Shown here: positions 9,694-17,719 of the stretch, one piece after another
Numbering within the stretch: position 1 is the first letter of the stretch
How the letters are laid out: every line of letters begins with the position of its first letter
Source: Humibacter sp035547335
GTDB taxonomy: Bacteria; Actinomycetota; Actinomycetes; Actinomycetales; Microbacteriaceae
Length of the DNA: 64,000 nt
NCBI RefSeq assembly: GCF_035547335.1
Contig: NZ_DASZVF010000067.1
Location: 62,001 to 126,000, forward strand
Direction: 5' to 3'
Program-made: the position numbers and the translations under genes
Notes under the pieces: model-generated
What the model saw: only the letters and a program-made list of their open reading frames with translations
What the model was told of the DNA's origin: nothing
Databases searched by the model: none

Positions 9694-10614
9694 ATGACCA
9701 ACGGCGATGTCGAACGCCGCCCGTCCAATGGAGAACGCCGCGCCGCAGCACGTGACAAGGCACGCCAGCTGCGCGACGCACACCGTAAGCAGGAGCGTCG
9801 CAGGCGGGCCGTCGTCAGGTCGAGCATCGTCGTGGTGGTCCTGGCCGTCGCTGCGGTCGTCGCGGTCGTGATCGTCTCCTCGATCCACCCGCCGTCGCAC
9901 GGTCCGGCGAACATGGCGAGCGATGGCATCCTCATCGGCAAGGGCATGAAGGCGCAACGCACGCCTGCCACCGCTCCGGATGCCAAGCCCGTCGTGAACA
10001 AGCCGGATGCCACTGGCGCGACCGTCAGCATCGTCACCTACATCGACTACCTCTGCCCGTACTGCGGCGAGTTCGAGCGCACCAACGCGGACCAGATCGG
10101 CAAGCTCGTCGACTCGGGCGCCGCGACCGTGGAGATCCATCCCATCCCGCTGCTCGCCAGCCACTCGGCAGGAACCAAGTACTCGCTGCGCGCCGACAAC
10201 GCTGCTGCGTGCGTCGCCAACTACGACCCGAACTCGTTCTGGGAATTCAACCGGCAGCTGTTCGAGAACCAGCCGAAGGAGAACACGGCGGGTCTCACCG
10301 ACGCCCAGATCAAGCAGCTCGTGAAGCGGGCGGGCGTGAAGGACTACGACTCGGTGTCGAAGTGCATCGACGACAGCCGGTTCGACTCGTGGGCGCAGAA
10401 CGCGCTCGACCGCACGCTCACCGGTCCCATCCCGAACTCGAGCGTGAAGCAACTGAAGGGCACACCGCTCGTGCTCGTCAACGGCAAGCAGTACCAGGGC
10501 TCGCTGACCGACCCCGACGAGTTCCGCGCGTTCATCGTGAAGGCGCAGGCCGACACGTACTCCACGCAGAAGCCGACGCCCACCCCGACGCCGACGGCCA
10601 CCTCGAACGGCTGA
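9694..10614 (+). CDS. Membrane-anchored DsbA-family thiol oxidoreductase
   Basis: The protein has 306 residues: a basic N-terminus (1-42), one membrane helix (about 43-63) and an extracytoplasmic thioredoxin-like domain. The redox motif is C121-P-Y-C124 in YIDYLCPYCGEFER. A cis-Pro region follows near residue 260 (LKGTPLVLVNGKQY), and the C-terminus is a Thr/Pro-rich tail. It should form or shuffle disulfides in exported proteins. This matches the DsbA/Thioredoxin_4 proteins widespread in actinobacteria. No VKOR-like partner gene is adjacent. Confidence 0.85.
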   Translation: MTNGDVERRPSNGERRAAARDKARQLRDAHRKQERRRRAVVRSSIVVVVLAVAAVVAVVIVSSIHPPSHGPANMASDGILIGKGMKAQRTPATAPDAKPVVNKPDATGATVSIVTYIDYLCPYCGEFERTNADQIGKLVDSGAATVEIHPIPLLASHSAGTKYSLRADNAAACVANYDPNSFWEFNRQLFENQPKENTAGLTDAQIKQLVKRAGVKDYDSVSKCIDDSRFDSWAQNALDRTLTGPIPNSSVKQLKGTPLVLVNGKQYQGSLTDPDEFRAFIVKAQADTYSTQKPTPTPTPTATSNG

Positions 10615-10639
10615 CCCTGCGCCGACACCCGCGGCCTCC

Positions 10640-10666
10640 CGTGGGTTGAGCTTGTCGAAACCCACG
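10640..10666. repeat. Intergenic inverted repeat with TTGAGCTTGTCGAA core
   Basis: CGTGGGTT and AACCCACG flank GAGCTTGTCGA. The core is the same as in the multi-copy array at 27.0-27.2 kb and lies just after the DsbA-like gene, where it could act as a 3' hairpin. Confidence 0.6.
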
Positions 10667-10688
10667 TCGGGGATGGCGGACCGGAGGT

Positions 10689-10736
10689 GAACCTGGCCGA
10701 CCTCGAGCGGCCGAACCTGGCCGAACTCGAGCGGCC
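10689..10736. repeat. Two tandem copies of a 24-bp unit
   Basis: Copies at 10689-10712 and 10713-10736 differ at one base. Each begins GAACCTGGCCGA and ends CTCGAGCGGCC, and a third partial copy follows. The array lies in the gap between the DsbA-like gene and tRNA-Thr; no coding frame is supported. Confidence 0.65.
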
Positions 10737-10843
10737 GAACCGCCACGGTGGATCGCGGCGCACTTCTGCCCTGGGCCGGGAGCCGTCCTGCCGCACGTCG
10801 CCGATCGACAGCCCCGTAATATGGTCCCGAGGGCACGCCCTCT

Positions 10844-10916
10844 GCCGGCTTGGCGCAATCGGTAGCGCAACGCTCTTGTAAAGCGTAGGTTGCGGGTTCG
10901 AGTCCCGCAGCCGGCT
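10844..10916 (+). tRNA. tRNA-Thr (anticodon TGT)
   Basis: A 73-base cloverleaf. The acceptor stem GCCGGCT pairs with AGCCGGC, followed by discriminator T. The D arm contains GGCGCAATCGGTAGCGC, the anticodon loop is CTTGTAA (anticodon TGT) and the T arm has GGTTCGAGTCC. CCA is not encoded. Confidence 0.93.
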
Positions 10917-10930
10917 CAACCTGTCAGCGT

Positions 10931-11494
10931 CTACTCCAGAACGCTGACCACCTTCTCGGCGTCGATCAGCTTCGGCGCGCCGTCGCCCTTGCCCTCGGCG
11001 CGCGGCGGCTTGCCTCCGACATAGAGCCATCCCAGCAGGCGCTCGTTCTCCTCCAGACCGTGCGTGCGGGCCACCGGATCGGAGCGCGTGTAGTGGCCGG
11101 TGCGCCACATCACACCCCAGCCGGCCTCGTCGAGAAGCAGGCTCAGCATGTGGGCCACACCGGATGCCACGGCATCCTGCTCCCATGCCGGCACCTTCTC
11201 GCTCTTCCGCCTGCTCGCGACGATGGCGATGAGCAGCGGAGCACGCAGGGGTTTCGTCGACGGCTCCGCCTTGCCTTCCGCCTCGGCGATGGCCTCGCCC
11301 AGCCGCACGCGCGCGTCTCCACGGAGCTCGATGAGCCGCCACGGCCGCAAGGAGCTGTGGTCGGCCACGCGAGCGGCAGCGGCGACGAGGCCGAGCACCT
11401 GCTCGTGCGTCGGCGCGTCATCCGTCACCTTCGACCGCGATCGCCGGGCGGCGATCGCGTCGCGGGCACTCGTGTTAGGCGCCTGCCTGCTCAT
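10931..11494 (-). CDS. Nitroreductase-family flavoprotein
   Basis: The protein has about 187 residues. The N-terminal AIAARRSRSKVTDDAPTHEQVLGLVAAAARVADHSSLRPWRLIEL is the FMN-binding opening of the nitroreductase fold, close to the YdjA/TdsD-like subgroup. The stretch VAHMLSLLLDEAGWGVMWRTGHY is the dimer and FMN-site helix. The ATG at 11494 is chosen over a TTG two codons upstream, and it overlaps the end of msrB by 20 bases. It probably reduces nitro, quinone or enone compounds with NAD(P)H; the substrate cannot be read from sequence. The overlap suggests co-transcription with msrB. Confidence 0.82.
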   Translation of the reverse strand: MSRQAPNTSARDAIAARRSRSKVTDDAPTHEQVLGLVAAAARVADHSSLRPWRLIELRGDARVRLGEAIAEAEGKAEPSTKPLRAPLLIAIVASRRKSEKVPAWEQDAVASGVAHMLSLLLDEAGWGVMWRTGHYTRSDPVARTHGLEENERLLGWLYVGGKPPRAEGKGDGAPKLIDAEKVVSVLE

Positions 11495-11894
11495 CGGCAA
11501 CGGGAGTGAAGCCCAGCGAGAGTGAGTTCATGCAGTACCGGTCGCCTGTCGGCGTGCCGAACCCGTCGGGGAAGACGTGACCGAGGTGCGAGCCGCAGTT
11601 CGCGCACCGGACTTCCGTGCGCACCATGCCGAGAGAGGTGTCCTCGAGAAGCTCGACCGCCTCGGGCCGCACGGACTCATAGAAGCTCGGCCAGCCGCAT
11701 CCGGAGTCGAACTTGGTGCCGCTCTTGAAAAGCTCGGCACCGCACGCCGCGCACGTGTAGATGCCCGCCCGGCTCTCGTCGAGCAGCTCGCCGCTCCACG
11801 GACGTTCGGTCGCCGCCTCGCGCAGCACGGCATACTGCTCCCCGGAGAGCTCCTCGCGCCACTGGTCGTTCGACTTGGAGACCGCGTACGTCAT
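11475..11894 (-). CDS. msrB: Peptide-methionine (R)-S-oxide reductase
   Basis: The protein has 139 residues, a full-length single-domain MsrB. Zinc is held by two Cys pairs (CAAC and CANC), and the catalytic Cys is in GDRYCMNSLSL. GCGWPSF and the HLGHVF motif are intact. The enzyme repairs R-methionine sulfoxide in oxidised proteins using thioredoxin. The ATG at 11894 (MTYAVSKSND) is preceded by GGAAAGGA; the longer in-frame start at 12023 is rejected because the added residues are not MsrB-like. It is paired with the overlapping nitroreductase gene. Confidence 0.95.
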   Translation of the reverse strand: MTYAVSKSNDQWREELSGEQYAVLREAATERPWSGELLDESRAGIYTCAACGAELFKSGTKFDSGCGWPSFYESVRPEAVELLEDTSLGMVRTEVRCANCGSHLGHVFPDGFGTPTGDRYCMNSLSLGFTPVADEQAGA

Positions 11895-12067
11895 AGCTGT
11901 CCATCCTTTCCCGGCAGCAGGCATCCATCGGTTGCGCCGCTGCGCACACCAAGGGTAACGACCGAACCCCGGCGACTGTTCCGCATGTCGGAGTGCTACG
12001 GCATGGCACGGCGGCGCGCACAAGCGGCGACCCTACAATGACCCTCGTCGGCGGGAGGTGATGCGCG

Positions 12068-12382
12068 GTGGGTGAACCCGAGCATGCGCGCGAAGGAGCC
12101 TCGGACGAAGCGGATGCCGTCAGCGACGCGGGTGCAGAGTTCTCCGACCGCGACCGTGCCATCCTCGAGTTCGAGCGACGTTGGTGGAAGCACGCCGGCG
12201 CCAAGGAGCAGGCGATCCGCGATCAGTTCGGTCTTTCCGCGGCCAGGTACTATCAAGTGCTCGGCCGCGTGATCGAGTCACCGGCGGCGCTTGTGCATGA
12301 CCCGATGCTGGTGCGTCGACTGCAACGCGTTCGCGCCGCGCGACTCAGGGCGCGGGAGGACGGCCTGCGTCTGCCCCGCTGA
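12068..12382 (+). CDS. DUF3263 protein
   Basis: The product has 104 residues. After an acidic start comes SDRDRAILEFERRWWKHAGAKEQAIRDQFGLSAARYYQVLGRVIESPAALVHDPMLVRRLQRVRAAR, which I recognise as the actinobacterial DUF3263 domain. The helical pattern AIRDQFGLSAARYYQVLGRVI resembles a helix-turn-helix, so it may bind DNA. The GTG start at 12068 follows GGAGG. It lies directly upstream of the LytR_C gene, the common actinobacterial pairing. Confidence 0.78.
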   Translation: MGEPEHAREGASDEADAVSDAGAEFSDRDRAILEFERRWWKHAGAKEQAIRDQFGLSAARYYQVLGRVIESPAALVHDPMLVRRLQRVRAARLRAREDGLRLPR

Positions 12383-12456
12383 CCACGAGCCGTTCGAATC
12401 ACCCGACGACCCGCCCGTTTCGACGCCGCCCGACCTCAAGGATCCGTACCCCGCCC

Positions 12457-13020
12457 ATGGCCGCGAAGTTCCCGACCGATCGCTTCGATCAGGTCCCCGA
12501 TGACCTGGATCGCATCGGCGCGCACCGAGCACCGCGGCCGAAGGGATACGGCTGGATCTGGGTGGCGTGGTGCGCCGTCGCCGTCGTGGTCATCGTCGGT
12601 CTCGGTGCGCTCGGCATCTTCGCGATCAACGGCACGCTCAACGTGAAGCTGCCGTTCGCGAGCGGATCGGCATCCTCGTCTCCGACTTCCACTCCCACGC
12701 CGACGCCGACCATCACGCCGGCGGTCAACCCGGCCCTGAACCTCATCGTGCTCAACGGAACGGACAGGACGGGCCTCGCAGCGGATGCCACGACGACGCT
12801 CAAGGCCGCGGGCTGGCAGAACATCACGCCGGCCAACGCGAGCTCGACGGACGTGAAGAAGACGACCGTCTACTACGGCGACCCGAAGAACAGAGCCGCA
12901 GCCCTCGCCGTGTCACAGGAGCTGGCCGGAGCGCCGATCCAGGAGACGCAGGACTTCGCGGCATCCGGTGCCGACATCACTGTCGTGCTTGGTCTGGATT
13001 ACGTGCCGACGCACGAGTGA
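12457..13020 (+). CDS. LytR C-terminal domain envelope protein
   Basis: The protein has 187 residues. A cytoplasmic start is followed by one membrane helix (about 32-58, WIWVAWCAVAVVVIVGLGALGIFAI), a Ser/Thr/Pro-rich linker and a LytR_C domain from about residue 92 (LNLIVLNGTDRTGLAADATTTLKAAGW, then TVYYGDPKNRAAALAVSQEL). The catalytic LytR-CpsA-Psr domain is absent. Such stand-alone LytR_C proteins are secreted envelope proteins of unknown exact role. It is the second gene of a pair with the DUF3263 gene. Confidence 0.82.
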   Translation: MAAKFPTDRFDQVPDDLDRIGAHRAPRPKGYGWIWVAWCAVAVVVIVGLGALGIFAINGTLNVKLPFASGSASSSPTSTPTPTPTITPAVNPALNLIVLNGTDRTGLAADATTTLKAAGWQNITPANASSTDVKKTTVYYGDPKNRAAALAVSQELAGAPIQETQDFAASGADITVVLGLDYVPTHE

Positions 13021-13183
13021 CGAAACCCCGTGAACACCCGCGCGACACGCCGTCGATGCGGGCGTGAAGTAACCGATTGTCTCAATCTGGACACGCCTCT
13101 CGTCCTGGACTAGGCCGACCGCTACTATCGGGGTTCAACGTCCGCGACCATGCGGCGTTGCGTGAAGGCAATGGGAGTAACAG

Positions 13184-13387
13184 ATGGCGAACGGAACCGT
13201 CAAATGGTTCAACGCTGAGAAGGGCTACGGCTTCATCACCGTCGACGGTGGGGGACAGGACGTTTTCGTTCACTACTCCGCCATCGACATGAACGGCTAC
13301 AAGGTCCTTGAAGAGGGTCAGCAGGTGACTTTCGAGGTCGGCACCGGATCCAAGGGTCCGCAGGCGGAATCGGTGCGTCCCGCCTGA
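13184..13387 (+). CDS. cspA: Cold-shock protein, CspA family
   Basis: This 67-residue protein is a single cold-shock domain with both RNA-binding motifs (KGYGFITV and VFVHYSAI). It binds single-stranded RNA and DNA and melts secondary structure. The leader before the ATG is long and GC-poor for this region, as is usual for csp mRNAs, and a strong terminator follows at 13409. It is transcribed alone. Confidence 0.95.
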   Translation: MANGTVKWFNAEKGYGFITVDGGGQDVFVHYSAIDMNGYKVLEEGQQVTFEVGTGSKGPQAESVRPA

Positions 13388-13408
13388 CGACCGCGAACAT
13401 GGATAGTG

Positions 13409-13440
13409 GAGGGGGTGCCGATCTCGGCGCCCCCTCTTTC
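13409..13440 (+). terminator. Intrinsic terminator of cspA
   Basis: A 12-bp stem, GAGGGGGTGCCG with CGGCGCCCCCTC (one G-T pair), closes an ATCT loop and is followed by TTTC. It lies 22 bases after the cspA stop. Confidence 0.88.
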
Positions 13441-13549
13441 TGTGTGCTGCCTCTTCTTGCTCGCGCCTCATCGTCGCTCTGTGCCGCGCTGTGTTGCTGA
13501 CCTCCGGTCGTCACCATCGCATTCCCGTCGCGCCCCTGCTCCCCCGACA

Positions 13550-13603
13550 AACGGCGCCGTTCCCCCGACCAACGGCGCCGTTCCCTCGACCAACGGCGCC
13601 GTT
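13550..13603. repeat. Three 12-bp palindromes at exact 21-bp spacing upstream of padR
   Basis: AACGGCGCCGTT occurs at 13550-13561, 13571-13582 and 13592-13603. The linkers (CCCCCGACC or CCCTCGACC) make a 21-bp tandem unit, and a degenerate fourth copy follows near 13613. Two helical turns per unit puts all palindromes on one face of the DNA. The array ends about 75 bases before the PadR regulator gene, which suggests an operator array. Confidence 0.7.
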
Positions 13604-13660
13604 CCCTCGACCGACGGTGGGCCGCCCTCGATCAAGGGTGTTGTGCCGGAGTTGTCCCAC

Positions 13661-13677
13661 ACCTAGACTTCCTAGGT
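13661..13677. promoter_or_regulatory. Inverted repeat touching the padR start codon
   Basis: ACCTAG-N5-CTAGGT is a perfect 6-5-6 inverted repeat ending on the base before the padR ATG. A position over the start region fits an autoregulatory PadR operator. No separate ribosome site is visible, so the mRNA may be leaderless or nearly so. Confidence 0.5.
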
Positions 13678-14001
13678 ATGGGACACGATCGGATTCGGGG
13701 CAACCTCGACCTTCTGCTCCTCGGCGTGCTGAGTGCCGGGCCGGCGCACGGATACAACGTGATCGCTGCGCTCAAGGCCCGCAGCGGCGAGGAGTTCGAC
13801 CTCGCTGAGGGCACCGTCTATCCCGCTCTGCACGGGCTGGAATCGAGAGGGCTCGTGGAGAGCTCCTGGCAGGCGATCGACGGAAGGCGAAGGCGCGTCT
13901 ATCGGCTGAGCGACGCGGGCGAGCGGGAACTGGCGCATCAGTCGACGCAGTGGAAGCGATTCTCGGCGGCCGTGGACAACGTGCTGGGGGTGCAAGCATG
14001 A
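13678..14001 (+). CDS. PadR-family transcriptional regulator
   Basis: The protein has 107 residues, the usual size of a minimal PadR regulator. The winged helix-turn-helix is NLDLLLLGVLSAGPAHGYNVIAALKARSGEEFDLAEGTVYPALHGLESRGLVESSW, followed by the wing GRRRRVYRLSDAGEREL and a short dimerisation helix. Its stop overlaps the ATG of the next gene (ATGA). PadR proteins typically repress the membrane-protein operon they head. The ligand is unknown. Confidence 0.9.
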   Translation: MGHDRIRGNLDLLLLGVLSAGPAHGYNVIAALKARSGEEFDLAEGTVYPALHGLESRGLVESSWQAIDGRRRRVYRLSDAGERELAHQSTQWKRFSAAVDNVLGVQA

Positions 14002-14789
14002 GCGGCGGCGACCGCATCGACGAGTATCTCGACGCGCTGTTCGCTCGGCTGCACGGGCGGTCTGCCGAGTCCAGGAGCATGCTGGTGGAGGCCGAGGCGC
14101 ATCTCCGTGACGCGGCTGCCGCATCCGTCGCCGCCGGCATGCCGGAGGATGCCGCCCAGGAGGCCGCCATCGCGGCGTTCGGGTCGCCGGCGCAGGTGGC
14201 GAAGGCCGCCGAGGGCCGAACGGTGGGCGAGCTCGTCCTGGCCTTGACGAGGGCGGCCGTGACGTTGTGCGCAGCAGGCTTCGCGGCGATCGCACTGGCG
14301 ACCATCCTGGCGCGCGTGGTGTCGTTCCTCACCTCGACCGCGTGGGTCTACGGTGCGCCCGGAACAGATCGCTTCACTGCTGAGCAGTGCGCGCACTGGC
14401 TCGCTGTGCAGCCGGGCGCGGCTACCTGCAAGACCGCAGCCACCCTGGAGGCGTCGGACGACTCCTTCCTGTTCTCTCTCGCCGCGGCCGTCGGCGGCCT
14501 CGTGCTGATCGGGCTCGTCGCCGTCGTGCTCCTGCTCGTGCGTCGATTCGGCAGGACGCCCCGTCGCAGGGTGCCTCCCATCGTCGTGTCCGCGATCGGC
14601 GCCACGGCGTTCGGCGGCGCCGGTGCCGCGCTCCTGGCGGGCGGCGCGGCAGATGTCGCCTTGGGCGGCCAGTGGGGGCAGGGTCTCTGGTACACGCAAG
14701 GAGCGGTGGCGCTGGCGTTCGGCGTCTACTTCGCCGCCCGGCTGCTCGTCGCGACGTCGCACTCGCTCACGCCCGAGCGGGTGCGATGA
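13998..14789 (+). CDS. Multi-pass membrane protein with N-terminal permease-prefix-like domain
   Basis: The protein has 263 residues. The first 70 residues form a soluble helical domain (RIDEYLDALFARLHGRSAESRSMLVEAEAHLRDAAAASVAAGMPEDAAQEAAIAAFG) of the kind found before the membrane part of PadR-linked proteins. About five membrane helices follow from residue 85 onward. The gene sits between padR and a second small membrane-protein gene with ATGA overlaps on both sides, so the three form one operon. No transport motif is visible. A stress- or drug-related envelope role is possible but not shown. Confidence 0.75.
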   Translation: MSGGDRIDEYLDALFARLHGRSAESRSMLVEAEAHLRDAAAASVAAGMPEDAAQEAAIAAFGSPAQVAKAAEGRTVGELVLALTRAAVTLCAAGFAAIALATILARVVSFLTSTAWVYGAPGTDRFTAEQCAHWLAVQPGAATCKTAATLEASDDSFLFSLAAAVGGLVLIGLVAVVLLLVRRFGRTPRRRVPPIVVSAIGATAFGGAGAALLAGGAADVALGGQWGQGLWYTQGAVALAFGVYFAARLLVATSHSLTPERVR

Positions 14790-15163
14790 CGAGCATCCGA
14801 CGTGGCAGCTGGATGCGCGTCGGCGCGGTTGTGCTCGCGGCAGCGTGCGGCGTCGCCCTCGGCTCGCTCAGCGCGCACGCGATCTTCTCGGGTTCCGCGC
14901 TCGTTCTGATCCCCTGGGCGATTGGATGCCTGCTCATCGGCTCCGTCGTCCGGCACGTGGTGACGGCGCTCGTCGCCAGCGCCGCCTTCGGTTTCGCGGT
15001 GTCGATCACGTTCCTCGTCGGCGGCTACGCGGGCGATGGCCCGCTCGCGGCCGCGCTCGGCATCTTCTGCGCACTCGCCGGCCTGGGCGCAGCGGGCGCG
15101 GCAGCGGTGGGGCTGGCGAGCAACCGCGTGGCCCGGCTGCTGACGAGGCGCAGGCACGCCTGA
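14786..15163 (+). CDS. Small membrane protein, third gene of the PadR operon
   Basis: The protein has 125 residues and about four hydrophobic segments (MRVGAVVLAAACGVALGSL, ALVLIPWAIGCLLIGSVV, ALVASAAFGFAVSITFLVGG, AALGIFCALAGLGAAGAAAVG). It ends in a basic tail. The ATG overlaps the preceding stop. I do not recognise a family; its place suggests that it works with the preceding membrane protein. Confidence 0.65.
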   Translation: MTSIRRGSWMRVGAVVLAAACGVALGSLSAHAIFSGSALVLIPWAIGCLLIGSVVRHVVTALVASAAFGFAVSITFLVGGYAGDGPLAAALGIFCALAGLGAAGAAAVGLASNRVARLLTRRRHA

Positions 15164-15188
15164 GCCTCGCACCTCCCAGGCGCTCGCC

Positions 15189-15248
15189 TTGCACTCGCGA
15201 GGGTCGAGTGCCAGAATCCTTTTAGCACTCGCTTCAGCTGAGTGCTAA
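15189..15248 (+). promoter_or_regulatory. Two CIRCE operators over the groEL promoter
   Basis: A perfect CIRCE element, TTAGCACTC-N9-GAGTGCTAA, lies at 15222-15248. A second, weaker copy (GCACTC-N9-GAGTGC, core 15191-15211) starts 33 bases earlier. The weaker copy contains a likely -35 (TTGCAC, 15189-15194), with a -10-like CAGAAT 17 bases on (15212-15217). HrcA bound to either site would block RNA polymerase, so groEL should be heat-induced by loss of HrcA repression. Confidence 0.92.
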
Positions 15249-15292
15249 ACGTTGATTCTTTCGCGTAACGTCCGGGAGGGACGAGAAACAAC

Positions 15293-16912
<1,620 letters not shown>

Positions 16913-16981
16913 AAAGTCCGGACTTCTTCGAAGTCCGCCTCGGCCGAAGCGGTGATGCCGCGACGGCTTGCTCCACCAGCG

Positions 16982-17012
16982 GAAGGGCGCCCCTCGGGGC
17001 GCCCTTCTTGCG
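16982..17012 (+). terminator. Intrinsic terminator of groEL
   Basis: GAAGGGCGCCCC pairs with GGGGCGCCCTTC across a two-base gap and is followed by TTGC. A smaller hairpin (CGGACTTC, TTC loop, GAAGTCCG) lies just after the stop codon at 16919-16937. Confidence 0.85.
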
Positions 17013-17019
17013 TCATGGA

Positions 17020-17310
17020 TCACACCGCGAAGAGCTTCGCGTTGGTCAGCTCGACCTCTGCGTAGTGCTGCCCGGCCTGGCCGAGCGCCAGATTGATCGC
17101 AGCAAGCGACTCCTCGACTTGCTGCTGTGTGGCCCGCCAGCGGGTCACGACGCCTTGGAACGACTGCGACGCTTGTCCGCTCCACGTTCCCTCGAGCCCC
17201 GTGAGCTGCCCGAGCAGCCCAGCGACCTCGCTCTGGATGCGGCTCATCGAGCCGCGAACGGCCGCGGTCGTGGCGATCATCTGATCGCTGTCCACCCGAT
17301 ATGTCGTCAT
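17020..17310 (-). CDS. WXG100-family secreted protein (ESAT-6-like)
   Basis: The protein has 96 residues, the standard size. Two amphipathic helices flank the W-S-G turn (LEGTWSGQASQSF), and the second helix ends in a Gln/Glu-rich stretch (QQQVEESLAAINLALG). WXG100 proteins are exported as helical dimers by the type VII (ESX) system. No EccC or other secretion gene is in the window, so the machinery must lie elsewhere. A strong AGGAGG site precedes the ATG. The C-terminal YxxxE-like signal region (HYAEVELTNAK) is present. Confidence 0.88.
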   Translation of the reverse strand: MTTYRVDSDQMIATTAAVRGSMSRIQSEVAGLLGQLTGLEGTWSGQASQSFQGVVTRWRATQQQVEESLAAINLALGQAGQHYAEVELTNAKLFAV

Positions 17311-17563
17311 GGTTCCTCCTGTCGATGTTCTGTCGTGCCCTCGCACGCCGGCGCGAGTCGTGCCGAGGCACGTGCCCATGTGCGAGGCCGGTGCCCGCCG
17401 GATGCGCGGTGCCGGCCTTGTTCCGGTGACGACGCTACGGAGGTCCTGCCTACGGCCGAAGCGGCCAGACGCAGGTCGGGGACGACGCCTCGGCCGCAGC
17501 GGCAGGGGAGGAGGAGACCGTTCAGGATCGAGGAGAGTCGGGCTGATCGCGCTGACCGCGGTT
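17311..17563. other. Non-coding gap between the WXG100 gene and the repeat array
   Basis: I see no supported gene here. The last 30 bases (from about 17535) are a degenerate further copy of the 28-bp repeat that follows. Confidence 0.5.
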
Positions 17564-17703
17564 GACTCCGGGAGCCGGGCTGAGCCCGGCCGACTCTGAG
17601 AGTCGGGCTGACCCCGGCGGACTCCGGGAGTCTTGCTGACCCCGGCGGACTCCGGGAGTCTTGCTGACCTCGGTTGACCCTGGGAGCCGGGCTGACTCGG
17701 GGA
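17564..17703. repeat. Five tandem copies of a 28-bp unit
   Basis: Units start at 17564, 17592, 17620, 17648 and 17676, each exactly 28 bp. Most begin with the palindrome GACTCCGGGAGTC or a close variant, followed by a GGGCTGACC or TTGCTGACC stretch. Because 28 is not a multiple of three, a coding origin is unlikely. The array sits just past the stop of the leftward AAA ATPase gene and before the WXG100 gene. Confidence 0.85.
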
Positions 17704-17719
17704 GCCTTGGGACGTCGGA

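Noticed and set aside
13466..13666. Repeat-rich ORF translating to TNGAVP units
   Set aside because: The 21-bp array is open in several frames simply because 21 is divisible by three; there is no ribosome site, and the palindromes explain it better as operators.
17564..17703. CRISPR array
   Set aside because: Units are directly adjacent without unique spacers and there are no cas genes. The same holds for the 34-bp and 22-bp arrays.
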